Shown here in pieces: positions 24,421 through 30,273 of a stretch of 38,531 nucleotides of DNA (position 1 is the stretch's first letter; each line of letters begins with the position of its first letter). The translations under genes and the position numbers were made by a program. The DNA is taken from contig JBMOJH010000021.1 in assembly GCA_049316905.1 (NCBI GenBank), positions 1 to 38,531 on the forward strand, given 5' to 3'. Source of the DNA: CAIPVR01 sp049316905 (GTDB lineage: Bacteria > Actinomycetota > Acidimicrobiia > Acidimicrobiales > Microtrichaceae). Below the pieces are notes generated by a model that was given only the letters and a program-made list of their open reading frames with translations, was not told the DNA's origin and made no database searches.

Positions 24421-25418
24421 GTCTCCTCCCGGAAGCAGTCGACGACGGCGGCCCAGAACCCCTCGAGGTGCGGGCGCAGTTCGCTCGGGCTCTTGCCGAG
24501 GCGCACCACCACGAGGTCGAGCGCCGGGACGACCGCGATCATCTGGCCCTCGTAGCCGTTGGCCCAGAACGTGCCGAGGTCGTCGCCGCGGACCCACCAG
24601 TGCTCGCCGTAGAGCCAGCCGTCCTCCGGGTCCTCCGAGCGGGGGGTGCGAGCCCGGTCCACCCAGCCCTCGGGGAGCAGCCGCCGGTCGTCCCACACGC
24701 CGTCGCGCAGGTACAGGAGGCCGAAGCGGGCGAAATCCCGCGCCGTGGCGTAGAGGTAGGACGAACCCACCCACGTGCCCGCCGCGTCGTAGCGGGGCTC
24801 GGCGGAGTGCATGCCGAGCGGCTCGAACAGTCGGGTGCGGAGGAACGCCCCCACGCCGTCGGGGCCGGGGCCGAACTCGTCCGACAGGCGTCGGGCGAGG
24901 ATGTTCGTGGTGCCGCTCGAGTAGCTGAAATGCGCACCGGCCGGATGCTCCAGCGGGCGTGACGCCGCGTAGCCGGCCACGTCGTCGGCACCGGACCCCC
25001 AGAGCATCTCCAGACAGTCCGAGACCGTGTCGTCGACGTAGTCCTCCACGAAGTGGAGGCCGGAGCGCATCCGCAGGAGGTCGGTGCCCGTGATCGCGGC
25101 GCGGGGGTCGTCGCCGGCCCACTCCGGCGTGCGGAACGGTTCGTCGGGATCGAATCGACCGTCGAGCGCGAGGATGCCGAGGGCGGCCTGCGTGAAGGAC
25201 TTCGCCGTCGACCAGGAGATGAGGGGCGTGTCGGGCCCGACCGACGGCCCGTAGCGCTCGGCCACGACCCGGCCGCCCTGGACCGCCACGAACGCCAGCG
25301 ACCGGCCGAGCTCCGGGGTGGTGTCGACCGCGAACGCCGGGTCCAGCAGCGCCGCGAGGGCGGCGGGGTCCCCGGTGAGCTGCGGGCCCTGCTCCCAGTC
25401 CTGGCGCGGGAAGGTCAT
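24417..25418 (-). CDS. Serine hydrolase, beta-lactamase/esterase family
   Basis: The 333-residue protein belongs to the class C beta-lactamase-like group. The nucleophile is Ser70 in SWSTAKS (SxxK with Lys73), the second motif is YSS at 166-168, and YEGQMIAVVPALDLVVVRLG is the usual C-terminal strand. There is no signal peptide, so it is likely an intracellular esterase, amidase or peptidase rather than a resistance enzyme. ATG 25418 overlaps the stop of the dehydrogenase-fold gene, and its own stop overlaps the CDF start, so three genes are translationally linked. Confidence 0.87.
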   Translation of the reverse strand: MTFPRQDWEQGPQLTGDPAALAALLDPAFAVDTTPELGRSLAFVAVQGGRVVAERYGPSVGPDTPLISWSTAKSFTQAALGILALDGRFDPDEPFRTPEWAGDDPRAAITGTDLLRMRSGLHFVEDYVDDTVSDCLEMLWGSGADDVAGYAASRPLEHPAGAHFSYSSGTTNILARRLSDEFGPGPDGVGAFLRTRLFEPLGMHSAEPRYDAAGTWVGSSYLYATARDFARFGLLYLRDGVWDDRRLLPEGWVDRARTPRSEDPEDGWLYGEHWWVRGDDLGTFWANGYEGQMIAVVPALDLVVVRLGKSPSELRPHLEGFWAAVVDCFREET

Positions 25419-26446
25419 GCCAGGGGCCGCCCGAACGGCAGCTCGTCGCGCCAGGTCCGCAGGAACTCCTCGGCCCGGTAGCAGGCACCGAGTACGGGAC
25501 CCTCCGGGTGCTCGAGGACCTCCGCGATGATGCCGCCCAGTCGATGGGTCACCTCGCCGGCGACAGTGTCTTCGCCGGCACCGTCGGTCGGCCGGAAGCC
25601 GAGCAGCGGCCCGGCCGTGGTGACGAAGTCGGGCAGCACCGTGATGTCGCGACGGCGGGCGACCGCGAGTCCTCGGGCGGTCACCGGGAGCGGACCGCAC
25701 GGCACCACGACCCTCGCCGCCACCGATGCGGCCGCCTCGTGGTCGATCAGGCCCACCTTCGAGCCGCACACGAGCACATCCGCGTCGATGGTGAGCGCGG
25801 CGGCGGCCGGGAGCTCGGAGCCGAGTGTGCCGGGCAGCCCCTCCCCGGCACCCGACCAGGCCTCCACCAGCGCCGCGGCGTCGAGGCCGGAGGTGTCCGC
25901 GCAGCCCGAGGCCGTGGCGACCGCGACGACCTTCGCGCCCCGGGCCGCCAGCGCCTCCACGAGTGCCGGGCCCGCGGCGCCGGCGCCCTCGATCACGACC
26001 GTGCGGCCGTCGAGATCACCGACCGCGGCCGCGGCCGATGCCGCCACCCCGACACCGAACAGGTGGTCCGTGACCGTTCCCGCACCCTGGGTGCGGCCGA
26101 GCCAGTCGGGTCGACCGTCGGCAGCGAGCAAGGGCCCGAGGTCATCAGCGCCCACGCCCTTGGCCGGGTCGAGCAGCAGCGCGCCGGACGCGACCTGCGG
26201 GGTGAGTTCCTCCACGAATGCGGTGACCGCGGCGGCACGGTCCTCCGGCACCGCGTTGATCCCGGCCGACGCGCCGCTCACCTGCTGGCCGAGCACCGCG
26301 TGCGCGTACGTCCTGGTCCTCGCGAGGTTGCGGGCGCCGTCGACCAGCACCTTCTTGGCCCAACGGACGACGCCGTCGGCGGTGTCGGCGCCGTCGAGAT
26401 CGACCACGACGAACGCATCGGTGCTGCTCAGCTTCTGGAGACCCAC
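25415..26446 (-). CDS. Glu/Leu/Phe/Val-dehydrogenase-fold protein with altered active site
   Basis: The 343-residue protein resembles amino acid dehydrogenases. The N-terminal region RNLARTRTYAHAVLG corresponds to the substrate domain, GRTVVIEGAGAAGPALVEAL (Gly-x-Gly-x-x-Gly) is the NAD-binding site, and DITVLPDFVTTAGPLLGF matches the PDFxxNAGG segment. The catalytic residues of leucine and glutamate dehydrogenases appear lost. The substrate-binding Lys (TYK) is Ala48, the catalytic Lys (GGGK) aligns with Ala61, and the Asp of EDVG aligns with Gly. It may bind NAD and a ligand without oxidative deamination, or do another reaction (inference). GTG 26446 begins at the conserved region with a CAGACT -10 six bases upstream; a longer upstream frame is not family-like. 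Confidence 0.7.
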   Translation of the reverse strand: MGLQKLSSTDAFVVVDLDGADTADGVVRWAKKVLVDGARNLARTRTYAHAVLGQQVSGASAGINAVPEDRAAAVTAFVEELTPQVASGALLLDPAKGVGADDLGPLLAADGRPDWLGRTQGAGTVTDHLFGVGVAASAAAAVGDLDGRTVVIEGAGAAGPALVEALAARGAKVVAVATASGCADTSGLDAAALVEAWSGAGEGLPGTLGSELPAAAALTIDADVLVCGSKVGLIDHEAAASVAARVVVPCGPLPVTARGLAVARRRDITVLPDFVTTAGPLLGFRPTDGAGEDTVAGEVTHRLGGIIAEVLEHPEGPVLGACYRAEEFLRTWRDELPFGRPLA

Positions 26447-26452
26447 GGCCGC

Positions 26453-26458
26453 AGTCTG
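26453..26458 (-). promoter_or_regulatory. Possible leaderless -10 box for the dehydrogenase-fold gene
   Basis: CAGACT on the minus strand is six bases before GTG 26446. The first base departs from TAnnnT, but the same CAGACT precedes maf and the ECF sigma gene. Confidence 0.4.
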
Positions 26459-26494
26459 CCCGAAAATGCCCGGAGGCTGGCCCAAGCGTCCCGG

Positions 26495-26536
26495 AGGCCG
26501 TGTGGACGGAACCCCCCGTGCCCGTCCACACGGCCT
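26495..26536. terminator. Long hairpin between fae and the dehydrogenase-fold gene
   Basis: Fifteen perfectly paired bases (26495-26509 with 26522-26536) enclose a 12-base loop. It could terminate the fae operon or act as an attenuator in the leader of the dehydrogenase-fold operon, because a candidate promoter lies upstream of it. Confidence 0.65.
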
Positions 26537-26600
26537 AGCCGGACACCGGGAGCGGCGAGCCGCTCGACCGGAGACCAACCAACCCGTGGTCAATGCGAGG

Positions 26601-26629
26601 AAACTAGAGCCCTCGGTGACGGCTGTCAC
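26601..26629 (-). promoter_or_regulatory. Candidate -35/-10 promoter with inverted repeats
   Basis: On the minus strand GTGACA (26629-26624) and TAGTTT (26606-26601) are 17 bases apart, an ideal spacing. The inverted repeat GTGAC-ggct-GTCAC (26616-26629) covers the -35, and CGGAA-aatg-TTCCG (26629-26642) adjoins it, so regulation is plausible. It would transcribe through the hairpin at 26495-26536 into the dehydrogenase-fold operon. Confidence 0.45.
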
Positions 26630-26680
26630 GGAAAATGTTCCGAACGTGGTTCAGCCACCGGCCACCCCGTGGGCCCTGGC

Positions 26681-27199
26681 TCAGGCTCCGGGCGGCGGCG
26701 TGAAGAAGGGGTTCCGGACATCGCCCGCGGCGCCGAGCACGTCCCCCACGGGCGGGTCGCCCGCTGCGGCCCGGCGGGCCGCGTCGCGGGTGGCGCGCCG
26801 GTTGTTCTCGTGCACGGTGGTGGCCACGACCGCCGTGGGGTCCACCCACACCGCGGCGATCACCACCAGTGAGCCGGCGGCGGTCGGATCGATCGAGCCC
26901 TCCTCGAGCGCGTCGATGATGCCCGCGGCCACACCGGTCTGCGCCGGGCCCCAGGTGAGGCGGGCGTGGTCGTCGCCGGCGATGGGCGCCTTGTTCACGA
27001 AGAGGGTCGGTGGCTGGAGGGCGAGCCCGGGGCGCGCCACCACCAGGAACGGGGTGTGCCCCGCGCTGGGCGACGCGAGCGCGGTGGCGAACGCGGCGCC
27101 GAGCGGACCGGCGCGGTCGCCCACCAGGAGGTTGATGTGGGCGGCCTCGGGCCCGTCGCCCTCGAAGCCCTCACCCACCCCGTAGGAACCCGCGGTCAT
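26681..27199 (-). CDS. fae: Formaldehyde-activating enzyme family protein (Fae)
   Basis: The 172-residue protein aligns along its length with methylotroph Fae. GEGFEGDGPEAAHINLLVG matches the GEALVGDGNEVAHIDLIIG region and keeps the catalytic His21. LFVNKAPI matches the FNKVTI strand, and LTWGPAQTGVAAGI matches the MFGPAQ segment with Gln87. The Asp two residues after the His is Asn here. Fae joins formaldehyde to tetrahydromethanopterin to give methylene-H4MPT. Actinomycetes are generally thought to detoxify formaldehyde with mycothiol, so its cofactor partner is an open question, and no other H4MPT gene is in the window. ATG 27199 overlaps the oxygenase stop (ATGA). Confidence 0.85.
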   Translation of the reverse strand: MTAGSYGVGEGFEGDGPEAAHINLLVGDRAGPLGAAFATALASPSAGHTPFLVVARPGLALQPPTLFVNKAPIAGDDHARLTWGPAQTGVAAGIIDALEEGSIDPTAAGSLVVIAAVWVDPTAVVATTVHENNRRATRDAARRAAAGDPPVGDVLGAAGDVRNPFFTPPPGA

Positions 27200-28008
27200 G
27201 ACGTCCTCCCGTACCGCACGAGCTTGAGCAGCTCCGACGAGTCGGTGCCCGGCCGGCGGTCGTAGGCGAGGAGCGCCACGTACCGGGGGACCTCGCCGCC
27301 GATCTCGGTGACCCGGTGCAGCGAGTGGCGCCCCGCGAAGACCATCAGCGCGCCGGGGTCGAACTCCACGCTGGTGACCGCGGTGCGGTCACCGTCGAGC
27401 ACCGCGGCGACCGCGTCGTAGCGCTCGTCGGTCGCGTCCCGCAGCGCCCGGGCCACCTCGAACGCGCCGCCGGAGGTGGGGGCCTGCACTGCGATCGAGG
27501 TCACGAAGTCGGTCTGGTCGAAGTGCCAGCCCAGCGCGTCGCCGCCGGACATCGACGCCACGTTCAGCGCGCCGAGCGGGTCCGCGTACGGGTGCACCTC
27601 CTCGAGGCCGAGCACCTCCGCCACGAACGCACGAAGGGCCGGCCACTCGTACAGCGCCCGCAGGGCGGATGTGGGGGCGAACCGGTCGTACGCCACCGCG
27701 GTGAGGGAGCTGCGGACGATCGCCCGGCGGGGATGGTCCTCCGGGAACGTCTCGTCGGGCAGCGCGAGGTACGGCGTGTTGTGGACCTCGGAGTAGTGGC
27801 CGCCGGCGGCCAGGCGGCGGCACTCGTCCACGATCCCGCCGAGCGCCTCAGGGCGGACGAAGCCCGCCAGCACCACCACGCCGTCGTGGTCGAGCGCGGC
27901 GCGGCACCGGGCGACCAGTTCGTCGTGGCCGGGGCCGGGGAGGAGCGGGTACCGCTCGAGGTCCACCAGGGCGTCGGGCGCCGGGGCGACGCCGGTGGCA
28001 CCCCTCAC
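27196..28008 (-). CDS. Fe(II)/2-oxoglutarate-dependent oxygenase-like protein
   Basis: The 270-residue protein has a cupin-type iron centre. LGWHFDQTDF gives His162 and Asp164 of the HxD motif, GRHSLHRVTEI gives the distal His231, and PRYVALLAYDRRPG supplies the Arg that should hold the 2-oxoglutarate carboxylate. The pattern recalls the BesD/HalD-related amino acid oxygenases and halogenases. Because the carboxylate (HxD, not HxG) is kept, hydroxylation or demethylation is expected rather than halogenation. It starts with GTG 28008 overlapping the Dabb stop and ends overlapping the fae start, so the three proteins are translationally coupled. A demethylation that releases formaldehyde would explain the coupling (inference). 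Confidence 0.78.
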   Translation of the reverse strand: MRGATGVAPAPDALVDLERYPLLPGPGHDELVARCRAALDHDGVVVLAGFVRPEALGGIVDECRRLAAGGHYSEVHNTPYLALPDETFPEDHPRRAIVRSSLTAVAYDRFAPTSALRALYEWPALRAFVAEVLGLEEVHPYADPLGALNVASMSGGDALGWHFDQTDFVTSIAVQAPTSGGAFEVARALRDATDERYDAVAAVLDGDRTAVTSVEFDPGALMVFAGRHSLHRVTEIGGEVPRYVALLAYDRRPGTDSSELLKLVRYGRTS

Positions 28009-28307
28009 GGCGCGGCCACCGCGTGCTGGACCGCGGACCGGCCGGCCAGCCGCGGGCGGATGAGGCGGGTGATCACGTCCACATGGTCAGGATGGTCGCG
28101 GTAGACGAGGTAACCGGCCTCGTCGTCGAAGTCGGCGACCACCGCCACCGTGGCGTTGTCGGGCGCGAGCCCGGCGTCACGACCCACCACGTACGACCGC
28201 AGTTCGGGGATCCTCGCCGGGAGGCAACAGAGCGCCGCGATGATCTCATCGACCGCTTCGTCCGGGGTGTCCTCCCGGAAGCCCAGGAGCACGACGTGTC
28301 GGAACAT
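28005..28307 (-). CDS. Dabb (stress-responsive A/B barrel) domain protein
   Basis: The 100-residue protein is a single dimeric alpha/beta-barrel domain: FRHVVLLGFREDTPDEAVDEII at the start, YVVGRDAGLAPDNATVAVVADFDDEAGYLVYRDHPDHVDV, and a C-terminal Arg-rich strand. Family members include enzymes acting on small aromatic or polyketide substrates as well as stress proteins; no specific role can be given. It is the first gene of the Dabb - oxygenase - fae unit. CAACAT lies six bases before ATG 28307 as a weak -10. Confidence 0.85.
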   Translation of the reverse strand: MFRHVVLLGFREDTPDEAVDEIIAALCCLPARIPELRSYVVGRDAGLAPDNATVAVVADFDDEAGYLVYRDHPDHVDVITRLIRPRLAGRSAVQHAVAAP

Positions 28308-28586
28308 GCCCGCATGTTGGCAGCTGGACCGGCCGGACGCGTCGAGGGCCCCCGTCGGGGCCCTCGACCGCACTCAGGACACCCGGACGCAGCACCAGCG
28401 ATGGGAGTGGGGGAGTGCTCTGCAGCCGGCCGGGGAGGGAGGGCCCCGTTCGGCGTTGTCGGGGGTACTGACGCACGGGCGGCCCGGAAGTCGCGACGAA
28501 TCCCGAACGAAGTCCGAAATGGGCCGCCCGGCCCACCGGGCTGCGCCACAGGGGCCGGCTTCAGGGGCGCGGTCCAGGGCCGGGGT
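28308..28586. other. Non-coding gap of 279 bases with two inverted repeats
   Basis: No credible gene is seen. Besides the hairpin at 28341-28368 there is a 10-bp inverted repeat CGGGCGGCCC (28476-28485) / GGGCCGCCCG (28521-28530) around a 35-base, less GC-rich loop. Near 28550-28590 short units of the form ccctgaacc / ccctggacc / ccctgaagcc (minus strand) repeat imperfectly after the MscS-like gene. Confidence 0.5.
28341..28368. terminator. Strong hairpin upstream of the Dabb operon
   Basis: A perfect 12-bp stem (28341-28352 with 28357-28368) has a CGTC loop. It lies about 220 bases past the end of the MscS-like gene and just before the Dabb promoter, so it should insulate the two minus-strand operons. 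Confidence 0.75.
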
Positions 28587-29318
28587 TCAGGGCCGGGTCG
28601 TGAACGGATGGTCGAGCAGCGTGCGGTTCGGCACCATGCGCCGCCGGCCGTCGGCCAGCTCGAGCTCCACCGCGGTCGGGTGCAGGGCCAGGATTCGGCC
28701 GCCCTCGACCTCGCCCGTGGAACCGTCCGGCTCCAGCCACCAGCCCTCACGCAGCTGGTGGCGGACCGCCCGCCCTGCGGCCAGTTGCGAGGCCACGTCC
28801 CGTCCGCCGAGCGCGGACAGGAGGGCCAGCGCGGCCAGCGGGACCACCACGAGCGCGGTCACGAGCGCGGCGAGCACGCCCGGCTCCACGCCGAGCTGCG
28901 ACAGGGCCAGGCCCACCGCCGCGGCCATGATCACCAGCCGGAGGAACCACTCGAGGTTGCGCTGGCGCACACCGCTCGCCCGCTTGGCGGACTGACCCAC
29001 GGCCGCCGCGACCGCCACGGCCAGGCCGTACCCGATGATGAGGGTCACGAACGCGAGCAGGACCAGCGGCACCTGCTCACCGGCGGAGGAGGCGAGGTCC
29101 GCGACCTCCTCGCCGTCGAGGATCGCGGCGGCGGTCACCAGGCCGATCGCCGTCGCGGTCCAGAACACGAGGGCGCCCACGGCGCGGGCCCGGGCGCGCA
29201 CCTCGGGCGGGCGGTCGCGACCGCTGCGCGCCGCGCGGACCAGTCGTCCGCCGAGCTCGCCGATCAGGAGCCCGCTCCCGAGGGCCACGACGGCCCAGAT
29301 CCATCGTTCGGTGGTCAT
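28587..29318 (-). CDS. MscS-like mechanosensitive channel family protein
   Basis: The 243-residue protein has about five hydrophobic segments (residues 7-25, 47-68, 82-108, 128-143 and 147-168). A short cytoplasmic beta domain follows, with GRILALHPTAVELELADGRR and MVPNRTLLDHPF. The last piece matches the IPNxxLLxxP signature of the MscS beta domain. It is shorter than E. coli MscS and lacks the lower cage, so channel activity is a family-based guess. It is coupled to the 104-residue acidic protein by an ATGA overlap and lies in the ECF sigma operon, suggesting a response to osmotic or envelope stress. Confidence 0.75.
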   Translation of the reverse strand: MTTERWIWAVVALGSGLLIGELGGRLVRAARSGRDRPPEVRARARAVGALVFWTATAIGLVTAAAILDGEEVADLASSAGEQVPLVLLAFVTLIIGYGLAVAVAAAVGQSAKRASGVRQRNLEWFLRLVIMAAAVGLALSQLGVEPGVLAALVTALVVVPLAALALLSALGGRDVASQLAAGRAVRHQLREGWWLEPDGSTGEVEGGRILALHPTAVELELADGRRRMVPNRTLLDHPFTTRP

Positions 29319-29629
29319 GGTTCGGTCCCTTCGGAACTCCCGTCGGCAGGGGCGGGGTCGTCGCTGAGGATCGTGCGGGCGGTGCGCCAGCCGAGGCCCA
29401 GCAGGTCGGTGGCGACGGCGAACACGCTGCCGCCGCTGAGGGAGCGGCCCACCACGTCGGTGGTCCGGTTCCGGATGTCGCCGGGCGGGTCGAGCAGCGC
29501 GCGGAGGCTGGCCCCGAGGTCGCCCGCGTCCTCGTCGAGCTCCCGGTCGAGCCGGTGGTCGTCGAGCTGTTCCTGGTCCAGCAGCTCGTGGTCCGGCCCG
29601 TCGTCCGGCTCGGAAGGAATGGTGTTCAT
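29315..29629 (-). CDS. Small acidic protein of unknown function in the ECF sigma operon
   Basis: The 104-residue protein has a very acidic N-terminal third (residues 8-37, rich in Asp and Glu). A central part, SLRALLDPPGDIRNRTTDVVGRS, leads to an amphipathic or weakly hydrophobic helix GGSVFAVATDLLGLGWRTA. I recognise no family. It lies between an ECF sigma factor and an MscS-like channel and overlaps both by four bases. That is the usual position of an anti-sigma factor, but it lacks the zinc-binding HxxxCxxC motif and a clear membrane segment. Coding is supported by the two ATGA overlaps. Confidence 0.7.
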   Translation of the reverse strand: MNTIPSEPDDGPDHELLDQEQLDDHRLDRELDEDAGDLGASLRALLDPPGDIRNRTTDVVGRSLSGGSVFAVATDLLGLGWRTARTILSDDPAPADGSSEGTEP

Positions 29630-30195
29630 GCGCGGTCCTCCTCGGTGGGGCTGAGCGCGGCCTGCAGGGTCCGACGCGCCCGCAGCAGGCGCGTCTTCAC
29701 GGTGGGGACGTTCACGCCGAGCGCGTCGGCGATCTGCTGGTAGCTGAGACCCTCCACCTCGCGGAGGACCACGATGGAGCGCGACATCTCGTCGAGCTGG
29801 TTGAGGGCGGCGCCCACGGCCGCGAGGTCCGCCCGCCCGGCGGCGCGCGCCGCGGGATCCGCGGTGCGGTCACCGGTGTGGTCGCGGGGGAGGTCCTCCG
29901 GCGCGGTGGAGCGGTCCCGCCGGCGGCGCAGGGCGGAGATCGCGGTGTGGTGGGCGATGCGCAGGATCCAGGTACGTTCCGACGAGTCGCCCCGGAAGCC
30001 GTCGAGGCCCCGCCACGCCCGGATCATCGTCTCCTGCACCGCGTCCTCGGCCAGGCCGCGGTCGCGCAGGACCCCGAAGGTCACGCGGAAGACCGCGTCG
30101 GTGTGCTCCACGATGAGGCGTTCGAGGGCACGGTCGAGGTCGGGCCGCCGGCCGGCGTCCACGTCGGGCCGTGGCGGCGGTGCGGGAGGCGCCAC
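29626..30195 (-). CDS. ECF-type RNA polymerase sigma factor
   Basis: The 189-residue protein has region 2 at about 25-95 (VEHTDAVFRVTFGVLRDRGLAEDAVQETMIRAWRG, then RTWILRIAHHTAISALRRRRD) and region 4 at about 125-185 (LNQLDEMSRSIVVLREVEGLSYQQIADALGVNVPTVKTRLLRARRTL). Both are complete. A Pro/Asp-rich N-terminus precedes them. It should direct RNA polymerase to its own stress regulon, probably including the two genes coupled behind it. A CAGACT -10 lies five bases before GTG 30195. No extra C-terminal domain is present. Confidence 0.93.
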   Translation of the reverse strand: MAPPAPPPRPDVDAGRRPDLDRALERLIVEHTDAVFRVTFGVLRDRGLAEDAVQETMIRAWRGLDGFRGDSSERTWILRIAHHTAISALRRRRDRSTAPEDLPRDHTGDRTADPAARAAGRADLAAVGAALNQLDEMSRSIVVLREVEGLSYQQIADALGVNVPTVKTRLLRARRTLQAALSPTEEDRA

Positions 30196-30200
30196 ACCTC

Positions 30201-30206
30201 AGTCTG
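30201..30206 (-). promoter_or_regulatory. Possible leaderless -10 box for the ECF sigma gene
   Basis: CAGACT on the minus strand is five bases before GTG 30195. Confidence 0.35.
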
Positions 30207-30273
30207 GCGGTGCACCCCGCCGATCCCACCCCGTCGGTTGCGGGCCGCGGCCGGCCGCCGCGAGGCTGCCGGG

